Part shown: piece after piece, positions 23,167 through 31,646 of the stretch | Layout of the letters: every line of letters begins with the position of its first letter | Position numbering within the stretch: the first letter of the stretch is position 1 | NCBI RefSeq assembly: GCF_900604355.1 | Contig: NZ_UWOE01000001.1 | Span: forward strand, 310,001 to 374,000 | DNA from: Luxibacter massiliensis | Lineage (GTDB): Bacteria > Bacillota > Clostridia > Lachnospirales > Lachnospiraceae | Direction: 5' to 3' | DNA length: 64,000 nucleotides | Program-made: the position numbers and the translations under genes | Notes under the pieces: generated by a model | What the model was told of the DNA's origin: nothing | Database searches by the model: none | What the model saw: only the letters and a program-made list of their open reading frames with translations

Positions 23167-23760
23167 ATGGCAGTAAATAGAGTTCCAGTTCTTAAAAGAT
23201 GCCGTTCATTAGGTATGGACCCAATCTATTTAGGAATTAACAAAAAATCTAACAGACAGTTAAAAAGAGCCAATAGAAAAATGAGCGAATATGGCCTTCA
23301 GCTGCGCGAGAAGCAGAAAGCTAAGTTTATTTACGGCGTGCTGGAGAAGCCTTTCAGAAATTATTATGCAAAGGCAAAACAGATGGAAGGAATGACAGGT
23401 GAGAACCTGATGGTTCTCCTGGAATCCAGACTGGACAATATTATGTTCCGTATGGGATTTGCAAGGACAAGAAAAGAGGCAAGGCAGATTGTTGGCCATA
23501 AGCATGTCCTTGTAAATGGAAAACAGGTAAAAATCCCATCTTACCTGATTAAAGCTGGTGATACTGTTGAAATCAAAGAGAAGCACAAAGGAAGCCAGAG
23601 ATATAAAGATATCCTGGAGATGACAGGTGGAAACATGATCCCTGACTGGCTGGAAGTAGACGCAGAGAACCTGAAAGGCACAGTAAAAGAACTTCCCTCC
23701 AGAGAGGCAATTGATGTTCCAGTTGATGAGATGTTAATCGTCGAGTTGTATTCTAAATAA
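23167..23760 (+). CDS. rpsD: 30S ribosomal protein S4
   Basis: 197 aa. N-terminal S4 domain (MAVNRVPVLKRCRSLGMD) without the CxxC zinc motif, and a C-terminal RNA-binding S4 domain (RLDNIMFRMGFARTRKEARQ). It nucleates 30S assembly. The ATG at 23167 follows TAGGAGG by 9 nt; the in-frame ATG at 23125 lacks an RBS. Confidence 0.97.
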   Translation: MAVNRVPVLKRCRSLGMDPIYLGINKKSNRQLKRANRKMSEYGLQLREKQKAKFIYGVLEKPFRNYYAKAKQMEGMTGENLMVLLESRLDNIMFRMGFARTRKEARQIVGHKHVLVNGKQVKIPSYLIKAGDTVEIKEKHKGSQRYKDILEMTGGNMIPDWLEVDAENLKGTVKELPSREAIDVPVDEMLIVELYSK

Positions 23761-23845
23761 TTCTTTATGGGATTAAAATTTTTAAGCTTGGCATTTAATA
23801 TCGTACCCCCTCAACATATTTTAACCCATAAGGAGGGTCTGTGTA

Positions 23846-24805
23846 GTGTTTGATTTTAATAAACCTAATATTGAAATTACAGAAATTTCAGAAGATAAAA
23901 AATATGGAAGATTTGTTGTGGAGCCTCTGGAGAGAGGATATGGGACAACGCTGGGGAACTCCCTGAGAAGAATTATGCTTTCTTCTCTTCCGGGAGCTGC
24001 CATCAGTTCTGTTAAGATTGACGGGGTTCTGCATGAGTTCAGTTCCATACCAGGTGTAAAAGAAGATGTTACCGAGATTATCATGAATTTAAAAGCATTG
24101 GCAATCAAGAATACATCTGAATCAGACGAAGTAAAGACTGCATATATCGAATTTGAAGGTGAAGGCGTTGTAACAGGTGCTGACATCCAGGCGGATTCCG
24201 ATATCGAGATTATGAATCCTGATCAGGTTATTGCTACATTAAGCGGCGGTAAGGACAGCAAGCTGTACATGGAGCTTACCATCACAAAGGGCAGAGGATA
24301 CGTAAGCGCAGACAAAAACAAAAACGAAGACTTACCGATTGGCGTAATACCAATTGATTCTATTTATACACCGGTTGAGCGTGTGAATCTAACTGTTGAA
24401 AACACACGTGTCGGCCAGATTACTGATTATGATAAACTTACATTAGATGTATGGACAAAGGGAACTTTGCTTCCAGATGAGGCTGTCAGCCTTGCTGCCA
24501 AAGTGCTCAGTGAACATCTCAAGCTGTTTATTGATTTGTCAGAGGTTGCACAGGCTGCTGAAGTCATGATTGAGAAAGAAGATGACGAGAAAGAAAAGGT
24601 TCTGGAGATGAGCATTGATGAACTGGAGTTGTCCGTCCGTTCATACAACTGTTTAAAGAGAGCTGGTATTAATACAGTGGAGGAACTTACTAACAAGACC
24701 CCTGAGGATATGATGAAAGTCCGTAATCTTGGGCGTAAGTCTCTGGAAGAAGTACTGGCGAAGCTCAAAGAACTGGATCTTGAGCTGAATCAGGGCGATG
24801 AATAA
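23846..24805 (+). CDS. rpoA: DNA-directed RNA polymerase alpha subunit
   Basis: 319 aa. N-terminal dimerisation and assembly domain (GYGTTLGNSLRRIMLSSLPG, about 35-55), linker, and C-terminal domain from about 245 with the DNA- and activator-contacting helix-hairpin-helix (ELSVRSYNCLKRAGINTVEEL, NLGRKSLEEV). GTG start with AAGGAGG about 10 nt upstream. The preceding 85 bp are non-coding and AT-rich. Confidence 0.98.
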   Translation: MFDFNKPNIEITEISEDKKYGRFVVEPLERGYGTTLGNSLRRIMLSSLPGAAISSVKIDGVLHEFSSIPGVKEDVTEIIMNLKALAIKNTSESDEVKTAYIEFEGEGVVTGADIQADSDIEIMNPDQVIATLSGGKDSKLYMELTITKGRGYVSADKNKNEDLPIGVIPIDSIYTPVERVNLTVENTRVGQITDYDKLTLDVWTKGTLLPDEAVSLAAKVLSEHLKLFIDLSEVAQAAEVMIEKEDDEKEKVLEMSIDELELSVRSYNCLKRAGINTVEELTNKTPEDMMKVRNLGRKSLEEVLAKLKELDLELNQGDE

Positions 24806-24933
24806 TCATTAGCCTTATATAATAGATTATTATTTGAATTATCCTGCCAGTAAATCCGAAGAGTGTGGCGGGAGCATTTGATTAATAAGTCCGAAGATGC
24901 ATAACCAAATGTGGAAAATGGAGGATTAGAACA

Positions 24934-25470
24934 ATGGCAAAATACAGAAAACTTGGCAGGACATCCAGCCAAAGAAAAGCCCTAATTAGAAATCAAGTAA
25001 CTGCATTGCTGAACCACGGTAAGATTGTCACTACAGAGGCAAAAGCTAAAGAAATCCGTAAAGTAGCAGAGAAATTAGTAGCTATGGCAGTGAGAGAGAA
25101 GGATAATTTTGAGGAAGTAACTGTCAAAGCAAAAGTTGCCCGTAAAGATAAAGACGGTAAAAGAGTAAAAGAAGTTGTTGATGGCAAGAGAGTTACGGTA
25201 TATGATGAAGTTGAGAAGAAGATTAAAAAGGATATGCCCAGCAGGCTCCACGCAAGAAGGGAGATGCTGAAAGTACTCTATCCTGTAACAGAAGTACCAA
25301 CTAAAGGGGCAGGGAGAAAGAGAAATACAAAAAAGGTTGATTTACCTGATAAGTTATTTTCTGAAATTGCTCCTAAATATGCAGACCGCAAGGGTGGTTA
25401 TACAAGAATTGTAAAAATTGGCCAGCGTAAAGGGGATGCGGCTATGGAGGTTCTCATTGAACTTGTTTAG
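24934..25470 (+). CDS. rplQ: 50S ribosomal protein L17 (long form)
   Basis: 178 aa, about 50 residues longer than the common 115-127 aa L17. The N-terminal core (MAKYRKLGRTSSQRKALIRN) and C-terminal TRIVKIGQRKGDAAMEVLIELV are canonical. The extra length is a Lys/Glu/Asp-rich insertion at about 65-130 (VARKDKDGKRVKEVVDGKR region). Such insertions are known in Lachnospiraceae. Last gene of the supercluster. Confidence 0.96.
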   Translation: MAKYRKLGRTSSQRKALIRNQVTALLNHGKIVTTEAKAKEIRKVAEKLVAMAVREKDNFEEVTVKAKVARKDKDGKRVKEVVDGKRVTVYDEVEKKIKKDMPSRLHARREMLKVLYPVTEVPTKGAGRKRNTKKVDLPDKLFSEIAPKYADRKGGYTRIVKIGQRKGDAAMEVLIELV

Positions 25471-25497
25471 TGAGCATGGTTAAAGGCGCCCCTTTAA

Positions 25498-25545
25498 TTC
25501 ATACTTATTGAACTAGTAATGCCCAATAAGTATACCCTTATGGGA
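25498..25545 (-). repeat. Second copy of a dispersed palindromic element
   Basis: ATACTTATTGAAC...GCCCAATAAGTAT is an imperfect palindrome followed by ACCCTTATGGG. Read on the minus strand, it resembles the element at 6575-6623 over about 48 nt (CCCATAAGG, TATACTTATTGG, AATAAG). Here it lies between rplQ and its terminator. Confidence 0.55.
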
Positions 25546-25572
25546 ATTATGATAGAGACAGTGAAATGGATG

Positions 25573-25610
25573 AAGGCAGAATCTGAAAAATATCAGATTC
25601 TGCCTTCTTT
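25573..25610 (+). terminator. Terminator of the ribosomal protein operon
   Basis: AAGGCAGAATCTGA (25573-25586) and its exact complement (25593-25606) form a 14-bp stem with a 6-nt loop, followed by CTTTATT. Confidence 0.9.
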
Positions 25611-25915
25611 ATTCTCCCTTGCAAGGATCCAGGCAGACATGCCTACTATCCAGTTGGCGGCTGCAGCGAGGGCCTAATACCCCGATACTTGCATCGCTGC
25701 TAGTTTGATGCCCCATGCTTACATCGGGGCCTTTTGTTTTTATCTGGCCTGCCCCTTGGAGGAATGATCACCCCCTTTACATTGAGCTACAATAGCATTA
25801 CATACAAAGGAATTGCTGTATGTTGACACTTAAATTAGTTTTTGGGATAATAATAAAAATGGAAGTATATGGAAGTGGTGGGGACAGAATTTATCTGAAA
25901 GGCTGGGAACAGTAC
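25611..25915 (+). promoter_or_regulatory. Attenuator-like leader before the sensory operon
   Basis: A weak promoter (TTGCAA 25619-25624, 19-bp spacer, TACTAT 25644-25649) precedes a hairpin GCAGCGA/TCGCTGC (25663-25669, 25694-25700) and a terminator-like stem GCCCCATG/CATCGGGGC ending in TTTTGTTTT (25710-25740). CCCCGAT (25680-25686), within the first loop, could instead pair with ATCGGGG (25723-25729) and break the terminator. The remaining 175 bp hold nothing clear. Confidence 0.45.
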
Positions 25916-26869
25916 ATGAAAAGAGTATTATCAGTGTTGAGCGTTATGTTTCTGTTTATGATGTTGGCTGGATGTGGGAGAGAAGGGGAGAATGCAGGAG
26001 ATAACCCAAGCCATGAACCGCTTAAGTTCGGAGCCACCTATATGACAATGGATAATCCCTATTTTGAAGCGTTAAATGGGAATATACAGGAGATTGTGGA
26101 GGCCAATGGGGATGTTTTAATAACACGGGATCCCTCTCAGAATCAGGAAAAACAAAATGAACAGATCCAGGAATTTCTGGACGAAGGGGCAGCGGCAATT
26201 TTTGTGAACCCTGTGGACTGGAAGGAAGTGGTTCCAGCCTTGGAGGCCTGTAAGGCTGCTGGAGTGCCTGTATTTAATATTGACACCCATATCTATGATA
26301 TGGATCTGGCAGTGTCAGGGATTGTGTCTGATAATTATAATGCAGGGGTACAGATAGCCAAAGATATGATGAAGAAAAGGGACAGTGCTAAAATTGTTAT
26401 CATCAATCATACAGGAATTAAGTCCACTAACCAGAGAGTCCAGGGATTTTTAGATACGATCCAGGGGCATTCGTCCTACCATGTGGTGATACACAGAAAT
26501 ACAACTGCAGAGCTTGAGATGGCAATGGAAGTTATGAACAGTATCATAGAGCGGGATATAGAATTTGATGTAGTTCTGGGAGGGAATGACCCTTCCGCCC
26601 TGGGGGCACTGGCGGCGCTGCAGCAGCAGCGTGTAGGGAGAGATGTCCTCATATATGGAATTGACGGGTCACCGGATGCCAAAAGGATGATTAAGGAAGG
26701 GTATCTGGAAGGCAGCAGCGCCCAGTTTCCAAATGAAATTGGAAGAAAGGCAGCAGAGACAGCTTATGATTATCTGGAGGGCAGAGAGGTGGAGAAAGAT
26801 ATTGTAGTTCCAGTGGAATTAATTACTAAGGAGAATCTGGATAGTTTTGATATTGCAGGGTGGCAATGA
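25916..26869 (+). CDS. RbsB-like sugar-binding lipoprotein, probable sensor input
   Basis: 317 aa. Lipoprotein signal with lipobox LAGC (Cys20), then a periplasmic-binding-protein type I fold (FGATYMTMDNPYFEALNGNI, VLGGNDPSALGALAAL, YGIDGSPDAKRMIKEG). It is a clear paralogue of the binding protein at 30377 but has no permease of its own. It lies 1 bp before a histidine kinase gene, so it may present sugar to the kinase rather than to a transporter. The ATG at 25916 is chosen because the signal peptide starts there; its RBS is weak. Confidence 0.82.
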   Translation: MKRVLSVLSVMFLFMMLAGCGREGENAGDNPSHEPLKFGATYMTMDNPYFEALNGNIQEIVEANGDVLITRDPSQNQEKQNEQIQEFLDEGAAAIFVNPVDWKEVVPALEACKAAGVPVFNIDTHIYDMDLAVSGIVSDNYNAGVQIAKDMMKKRDSAKIVIINHTGIKSTNQRVQGFLDTIQGHSSYHVVIHRNTTAELEMAMEVMNSIIERDIEFDVVLGGNDPSALGALAALQQQRVGRDVLIYGIDGSPDAKRMIKEGYLEGSSAQFPNEIGRKAAETAYDYLEGREVEKDIVVPVELITKENLDSFDIAGWQ

Positions 26870-26870
26870 T

Positions 26871-28190
26871 ATGGAAAACAAAAAGATGATTTTCTTTAAA
26901 GGCAGTATGCTGTTGATTAATATGCTCATAATCAGCTTTATTCTTTTGCTTATCATAAATGTAACGGACAGAATTTGCATATATAATGAGGCGAGGACGT
27001 TTTTGGAGAGTGTAGAGAGAGTTCCGCTGAATCCCGGGAATACAGCAGGATTAGCAATATTCTTAATGGTCCTTCTGATTTTTACATTTGCGCTGAGGGA
27101 ATGGGCCTTTCCAGACAAAAGCCGTTTTATTTATGGGACATTGGCGGCTGATTTTGTAGTATGCATAGGTATTATGTATGTTTTGAATTTTAATTATAAT
27201 GGTATTGTACTCTGGTTTTTTGCCAATGTACTTTATTACGTAAATGACAGAGGAAAATACTTCTTGCTGGCGCTTGCACTTTTTGTATATGGCAGTACGG
27301 ATTTTCAATTTCTTTCTATGAAATACGAGCTTTTTTCGGTGAAAAGCTATATGCAGTATTTTGATGCCAGAAGCAGCCAGTACTATTTGGGAGTATTCAA
27401 TCTGCTTTTATCAGTAAATATTATTTTTTTCATTGCCTTTTGCGTCAAAGTAATCCAGAATCAAAAAGGGATTATTGAGGAAGTCAATCTGCTCTATAAG
27501 AAGCTTACAGATACAAATGAAGAATTACATTCTGCCAACAATGAATTGAAGCAATATGCAGATTTAAAGGAAAAGATGGGACAGACAAAGGAACGGAACC
27601 GTTTGGCAAGAGAGATACACGACACACTTGGCCATACGCTGACAGGGATATCGGCCGGACTTGATGCCTGCATTACGACCATCGATATTGATCCGGCTGT
27701 GACGAAGCAGCAGCTGAATGTCCTGTCAAACGCTGCAAGGACAGGGATAAGTGAGGTGCGCAGGTCAGTGAATGAACTCAGGCCGGACGCCCTGGAACGT
27801 TTTAGCCTTAACAGTGCAATTGAGAAGATGCTGGAAGAATTCAGATTGATAACAAAAGCTAAAATTGAATTTCAATGTGAGATAACCAGGCTGAGATTTG
27901 ACGAGGATGAGGAGAATATTATATTTAGAATTATCCAGGAGAGCGTTACGAATTCAATACGGCATGGAGAAGCAGATGAAATATACATAGTTATGAAGCA
28001 GGAAATGGGGAATGTAGATTTATCTATCAGGGATAATGGTAAGGGATGCATAAATCCCAAAAAAGGATTTGGCTTAAAACATATGCAGGAGCGGGTCAGC
28101 ATGCTCAATGGGAAGATTAGTTTTTCCGGTGAAGAGGGATTCAACGTAGAGGCAGTTATACCTATCAGATGGGGGGAAGAATATGATTAA
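26871..28190 (+). CDS. Membrane histidine kinase (NarL/DesK-type, HisKA_3)
   Basis: 439 aa. Hydrophobic N-terminal half with several membrane segments (about 8-200), a short coiled coil (KKLTDTNEELHSANNELKQY), then the HisKA_3 dimerisation domain with the phosphorylated histidine H250 in LAREIHDTLGHTL, and an HATPase domain ending at IPIRWGEEYD (IRDNGKGC, GFGLKHMQERV). It begins 1 bp after the binding protein gene and overlaps the response regulator start by 8 bp. An earlier in-frame TTG at 26847 has no support. Confidence 0.9.
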   Translation: MENKKMIFFKGSMLLINMLIISFILLLIINVTDRICIYNEARTFLESVERVPLNPGNTAGLAIFLMVLLIFTFALREWAFPDKSRFIYGTLAADFVVCIGIMYVLNFNYNGIVLWFFANVLYYVNDRGKYFLLALALFVYGSTDFQFLSMKYELFSVKSYMQYFDARSSQYYLGVFNLLLSVNIIFFIAFCVKVIQNQKGIIEEVNLLYKKLTDTNEELHSANNELKQYADLKEKMGQTKERNRLAREIHDTLGHTLTGISAGLDACITTIDIDPAVTKQQLNVLSNAARTGISEVRRSVNELRPDALERFSLNSAIEKMLEEFRLITKAKIEFQCEITRLRFDEDEENIIFRIIQESVTNSIRHGEADEIYIVMKQEMGNVDLSIRDNGKGCINPKKGFGLKHMQERVSMLNGKISFSGEEGFNVEAVIPIRWGEEYD

Positions 28191-28842
28191 GGTACTGATA
28201 GCGGATGACCAGGAGTTAATCAGGCAGAGCCTGGAGATTGTATTGAACAGCAAAGGGGATATACGTGTGACAGAGGCTGTGGCAAATGGATTAGAGGTCA
28301 TAAGAAGTGTAAGAAAAGACAAACCAGATGTTATTCTTATGGATATCCGTATGCCCAAAATGGATGGAGTTCAATGTACTAAAATCTTAAAAGAAAACCA
28401 TCCTGAGATTAAAATCATTATATTGACAACCTTTGATGATGATGAATTTGTTTACAATGCATTGAAATTTGGGGCCAGCGGGTATTTGCTAAAGGGTGTG
28501 TCTATGGATGGGCTGACTGATGCCATACGTACGGTTTACAGAGGTCAGGCTATGATAAATCCAGATATTACAACAAAAGTAGTACAGTTATTTTCAAAAA
28601 TGGCGCAGGCCGACTGCACTATTCTGTCAGATTCCCCTAATACAGACAGCCTGACTAACACAGAATGGAAAATTATCCGTGAGGTGGGAAAGGGTTCTTC
28701 AAATAAAGAAATAGCAGATACGCTGAAATTGTCCCAGGGGACTATACGTAATTATCTGAGCATCATCTTAAATAAGTTGGAGCTAAGAGACCGGACACAG
28801 CTTGCAATATGGGCCATTCAGACGCAGAATAAGGGAGAATGA
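28183..28842 (+). CDS. NarL/FixJ-family response regulator
   Basis: 219 aa. The receiver domain has acidic pair D9-D10, phosphoacceptor D54 in VILMDIRMPKMDG and the conserved lysine in GYLLKG. The C-terminal LuxR-type helix-turn-helix (NTEWKIIREVGKGSSNKEIA, LSQGTIRNYLSIILNKL) binds DNA. It pairs with the preceding kinase. A likely target is the transporter promoter at 30312-30339, which carries TGACA repeats (inference). Confidence 0.92.
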   Translation: MIKVLIADDQELIRQSLEIVLNSKGDIRVTEAVANGLEVIRSVRKDKPDVILMDIRMPKMDGVQCTKILKENHPEIKIIILTTFDDDEFVYNALKFGASGYLLKGVSMDGLTDAIRTVYRGQAMINPDITTKVVQLFSKMAQADCTILSDSPNTDSLTNTEWKIIREVGKGSSNKEIADTLKLSQGTIRNYLSIILNKLELRDRTQLAIWAIQTQNKGE

Positions 28843-28856
28843 CAGGAGGGTTCTGG

Positions 28857-30173
28857 ATGAAACGAAAGAAAGCGGGGGCGGCTATAGCCTTTATACTGGC
28901 AGCTGCAGTAATTTGCCTGGCATGGCTGATATTGGGAGGCAGAAAGCCTGCCCGGATTATAGAGCTAGGTATATTTGTAGGAAGTAGCTGGGATGTATCT
29001 AACCCCAATACATATGTGATTGTAGATGATATTATCAAGAAATTTGAGGAAGAACATCCGGGGACCAAGGTACATTATACAAGCGGAATCAGGAAATCGG
29101 ACTATTCAGAGTGGCTGGCACAAAAGGTATTGACAGGGGATGTGCCTGATGTTTTTATGGTGCTCCCAGATGATTTTGAAAAGTTCGTTTCCATCGGCGC
29201 AATGAAAGATTTGGATTCCCTGATTGAGCAGGATGATATGATGAGCGAGGGGCAGTATTACGAAGCTCCGTATGATATGGGGAAGGCAGATGGGATCCAA
29301 TATGCACTGCCGTACGAGGTTGTCCCTACTTTGATGTTTGTCAATAAGACACTGTTGGAGGAGGAAGGCTATCATGTACCAGATATGGACTGGACTTGGG
29401 ATGATTTGTATGAGATAGCCCGCAATGTGACTAAGGACAAAGATGGCGATGGGTTACCAGATCAGTTCGGCACATATAATTATACATGGGAGGACGCAGT
29501 CTATGCCAATGGAGGAAGGATTTTCAGCAGCGATGGAAAGAAATCCTATATGTCGGAGGCGCCTGTGGTTGAGTCTGTAAAATTTATTAAAAAGCTGGAA
29601 GAGTTAAATGAGGGGGAGAATGTGACCCAGGATGACTTTGACGCGGGAAATATTGCGTTTATGCCCCTGTCTTTTGCTGAGTACAGGACATATAAGACAT
29701 ATCCATATAAAATTAAGAAATATACAAATTTTCAGTGGGATTGTATCACAATGCCGGCAGGCCCAAACGGGGAAAACATATCCAGGGTCAGTACTCTGCT
29801 GATGGGGGTAAGCAGGAGCACGAAAAGTGAACGGCTGTCGTGGGAGCTGTTAAAATTATTTACCAATGATAACAGAATGCAGATGAAAGTTTATCAATAT
29901 TCTTCTGGTACGTCAGCTTTAAAGACAGTCACAGATTCTAATGAAGCAGAATATATTTTGAAGCGAGATATGGATGTAGATGAAAGAGTGATAGATAACC
30001 AAGTTTTAAGTGCAGTCATTGACCAGGGTGTGGCAGAGCCTAAGTTCTCAAAGTATGAGGAAGCAATGGTATTGGCAGACAGCCAGGTAGAGGATATATT
30101 AAAGGATGAAGGGAATATGGAAGTCACACTGAAGATATCCCAGAGAAAGCTGGATGCATTTTTGAACCGATAG
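28857..30173 (+). CDS. Membrane-anchored extracellular solute-binding protein (family 1)
   Basis: 438 aa. One N-terminal hydrophobic anchor (about 6-25) without a lipobox cysteine, then a family 1 solute-binding fold (IIKKFEEEHPGTKVHYTSG, LTGDVPDVFMV, DKDGDGLPDQFGTYNYTWED). It is the fourth gene of the sensory operon and has no adjacent permease. It may bind an oligosaccharide and act in sensing, or serve a transporter elsewhere. AGGAGG lies 8 nt before the ATG at 28857; the ATG at 28839 overlapping the regulator stop lacks an RBS. Confidence 0.82.
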   Translation: MKRKKAGAAIAFILAAAVICLAWLILGGRKPARIIELGIFVGSSWDVSNPNTYVIVDDIIKKFEEEHPGTKVHYTSGIRKSDYSEWLAQKVLTGDVPDVFMVLPDDFEKFVSIGAMKDLDSLIEQDDMMSEGQYYEAPYDMGKADGIQYALPYEVVPTLMFVNKTLLEEEGYHVPDMDWTWDDLYEIARNVTKDKDGDGLPDQFGTYNYTWEDAVYANGGRIFSSDGKKSYMSEAPVVESVKFIKKLEELNEGENVTQDDFDAGNIAFMPLSFAEYRTYKTYPYKIKKYTNFQWDCITMPAGPNGENISRVSTLLMGVSRSTKSERLSWELLKLFTNDNRMQMKVYQYSSGTSALKTVTDSNEAEYILKRDMDVDERVIDNQVLSAVIDQGVAEPKFSKYEEAMVLADSQVEDILKDEGNMEVTLKISQRKLDAFLNR

Positions 30174-30234
30174 AATAATAGAGGGTATCCTCACTGTTTG
30201 GCTGTGGGATTATATGGAGATATATATGTTAAAG

Positions 30235-30262
30235 AAGCTATTGCGGGCGCAATAGCTTTTTG
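30235..30262 (+). terminator. Terminator of the sensory operon
   Basis: AAGCTATTGC, loop GGGC, GCAATAGCTT then TTTG: a 10-bp perfect stem with T-run, 62 bp after the stop. Confidence 0.88.
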
Positions 30263-30282
30263 TCATATATAAATATTACAAA

Positions 30283-30339
30283 TGTCATGAAAAAGTTGTG
30301 ACAAAATGCAGGTGACAAAAAAGCTGTATTTGGTACTAT
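30283..30339 (+). promoter_or_regulatory. Promoter and TGACA repeats of the sugar transporter operon
   Basis: GTGACA (30312-30317), a 16-bp spacer and TACTAT (30334-30339). GTGACAAAA is repeated at 30298-30306 and 30312-30320, and TGTCA at 30284-30288 is its inverse. The sites overlap or lie just upstream of the -35, fitting binding by an activator such as the nearby NarL-type regulator. Confidence 0.55.
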
Positions 30340-30376
30340 TAATACAACAAAAACAAGTGTTTAAAGGAGGAACAGT

Positions 30377-31369
30377 ATGAAAAAGAAAGTACTCAGTGTA
30401 TTGTTGTGCGCAGCTATGGTGGGGACTATGCTGCTTGGATGTAGCAATGGAGAGCCGGCTGAGGACAATACGGCAGACACAAATGCTGAGGGCACGGATG
30501 GTGAAAAAGAGGGAGGCCTGAAGTTCGGTTACACGTGTATGGATGGGACAAATCCATTCTTTGTAACATTGGAAAAAACCATCAGGGAGGAAGTCGAGAA
30601 GAACGGAGACGAGCTGATTTCTGTGGATCCTGCCAATGATGTATCTCTCCAGATTCAGCAGATTGAAGACCTGATCTCCCAGGACATTGACGCAATGTTT
30701 TTAAACCCTGCAGAGGCAGAAGGTATCCTTCCGGCCTTGGACGCACTGAAAGAAGCGGATATCCCAATTGTAAACTTCGACACAGAGGTGGCGGACATGA
30801 GTTATGTTGCATCCTATGCGGGCTCTGATAATTACAATGCAGGGAAAGTATGCGGGGAGGATCTGGTCGAGAAGTGTCCTGACGGAGGAGACATTATTGT
30901 ATTAGATTCACCTACCATGAATTCAGTTGTTGACAGGACAAATGGCTTCCTGGATGCAATCAAGGATAAAGGGTTTAATATTGTAGCTCAGCAGGATGCA
31001 AAGGGAAATCTGGAGCAGGCTATGGGGATTGCAGAGGATCTGCTTCAGGCCAATCCTGATGTAGTGGCAATCTTCGGGGGGAATGACCCTACGGCCCTAG
31101 GCGCGCTGGCAGCGGCTAATGCGGCAGGGGTAAAAGATTGTATGATATACGGCGTGGATGGATCTCCCGATATTAAAGCAGAGCTGGCTTCCGGGGAATC
31201 TCTGATAGAAGGGACTGGAGCACAGTCACCGATTAATATTGCGAAAACATCCGTAGAGATTATGTACAAAATTATGGATGGCGAAGAAGTAGATGAGAGA
31301 TATCCTGTTGAGACATTCTTAATCACAGAAGATAATGTTGACGAGTACGGCACGGATGACTGGCAGTAG
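30377..31369 (+). CDS. Sugar ABC transporter substrate-binding lipoprotein (RbsB family)
   Basis: 330 aa. Lipobox LLGC near residue 22, an acidic Asn/Asp/Glu linker, then the type I binding fold (FGYTCMDGTNPFFVTL, IFGGNDPTALGALAAANAAG, YGVDGSPDIKAEL). It is the ligand receptor for the ATPase and permease that follow. The ligand is probably a pentose or related monosaccharide, judged from the downstream enzymes. AAAGGAGG lies before the ATG. It resembles the sensory paralogue at 25916 through the whole mature region. Confidence 0.92.
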   Translation: MKKKVLSVLLCAAMVGTMLLGCSNGEPAEDNTADTNAEGTDGEKEGGLKFGYTCMDGTNPFFVTLEKTIREEVEKNGDELISVDPANDVSLQIQQIEDLISQDIDAMFLNPAEAEGILPALDALKEADIPIVNFDTEVADMSYVASYAGSDNYNAGKVCGEDLVEKCPDGGDIIVLDSPTMNSVVDRTNGFLDAIKDKGFNIVAQQDAKGNLEQAMGIAEDLLQANPDVVAIFGGNDPTALGALAAANAAGVKDCMIYGVDGSPDIKAELASGESLIEGTGAQSPINIAKTSVEIMYKIMDGEEVDERYPVETFLITEDNVDEYGTDDWQ

Positions 31370-31546
31370 CCATTGAGAGTGTATATAATTTACTGCCCTA
31401 TATGGCTGTTATGTTTAGTATTATGTTCTGCCCTGATTTAACTAGAATGGTAGTTTACAATATATAAAATGGGTTAGGGTATTTTACTAATTGCAAGAAC
31501 TAGCCAGGCATATCAATTATTAACTTGTTTTAGGCGAAAAAAGGGA

Positions 31547-31585
31547 GGGACACCTGGTTCTCAGGGGAGAATGGGGTGTCCCTTT
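31547..31585 (+). terminator. Intraoperon attenuator between binding protein and ATPase genes
   Basis: GGGACACC/GGTGTCCC with an inner TTCTC/GAGAA helix, then CTTTC. Partial termination here would give more binding protein than transporter, as is common in ABC operons. Confidence 0.7.
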
Positions 31586-31646
31586 CATATAGCAGCCTGG
31601 CTTGCAGCCTATTAGAATCGGAAAATAAAAGGAAGCAGGTGAAATC

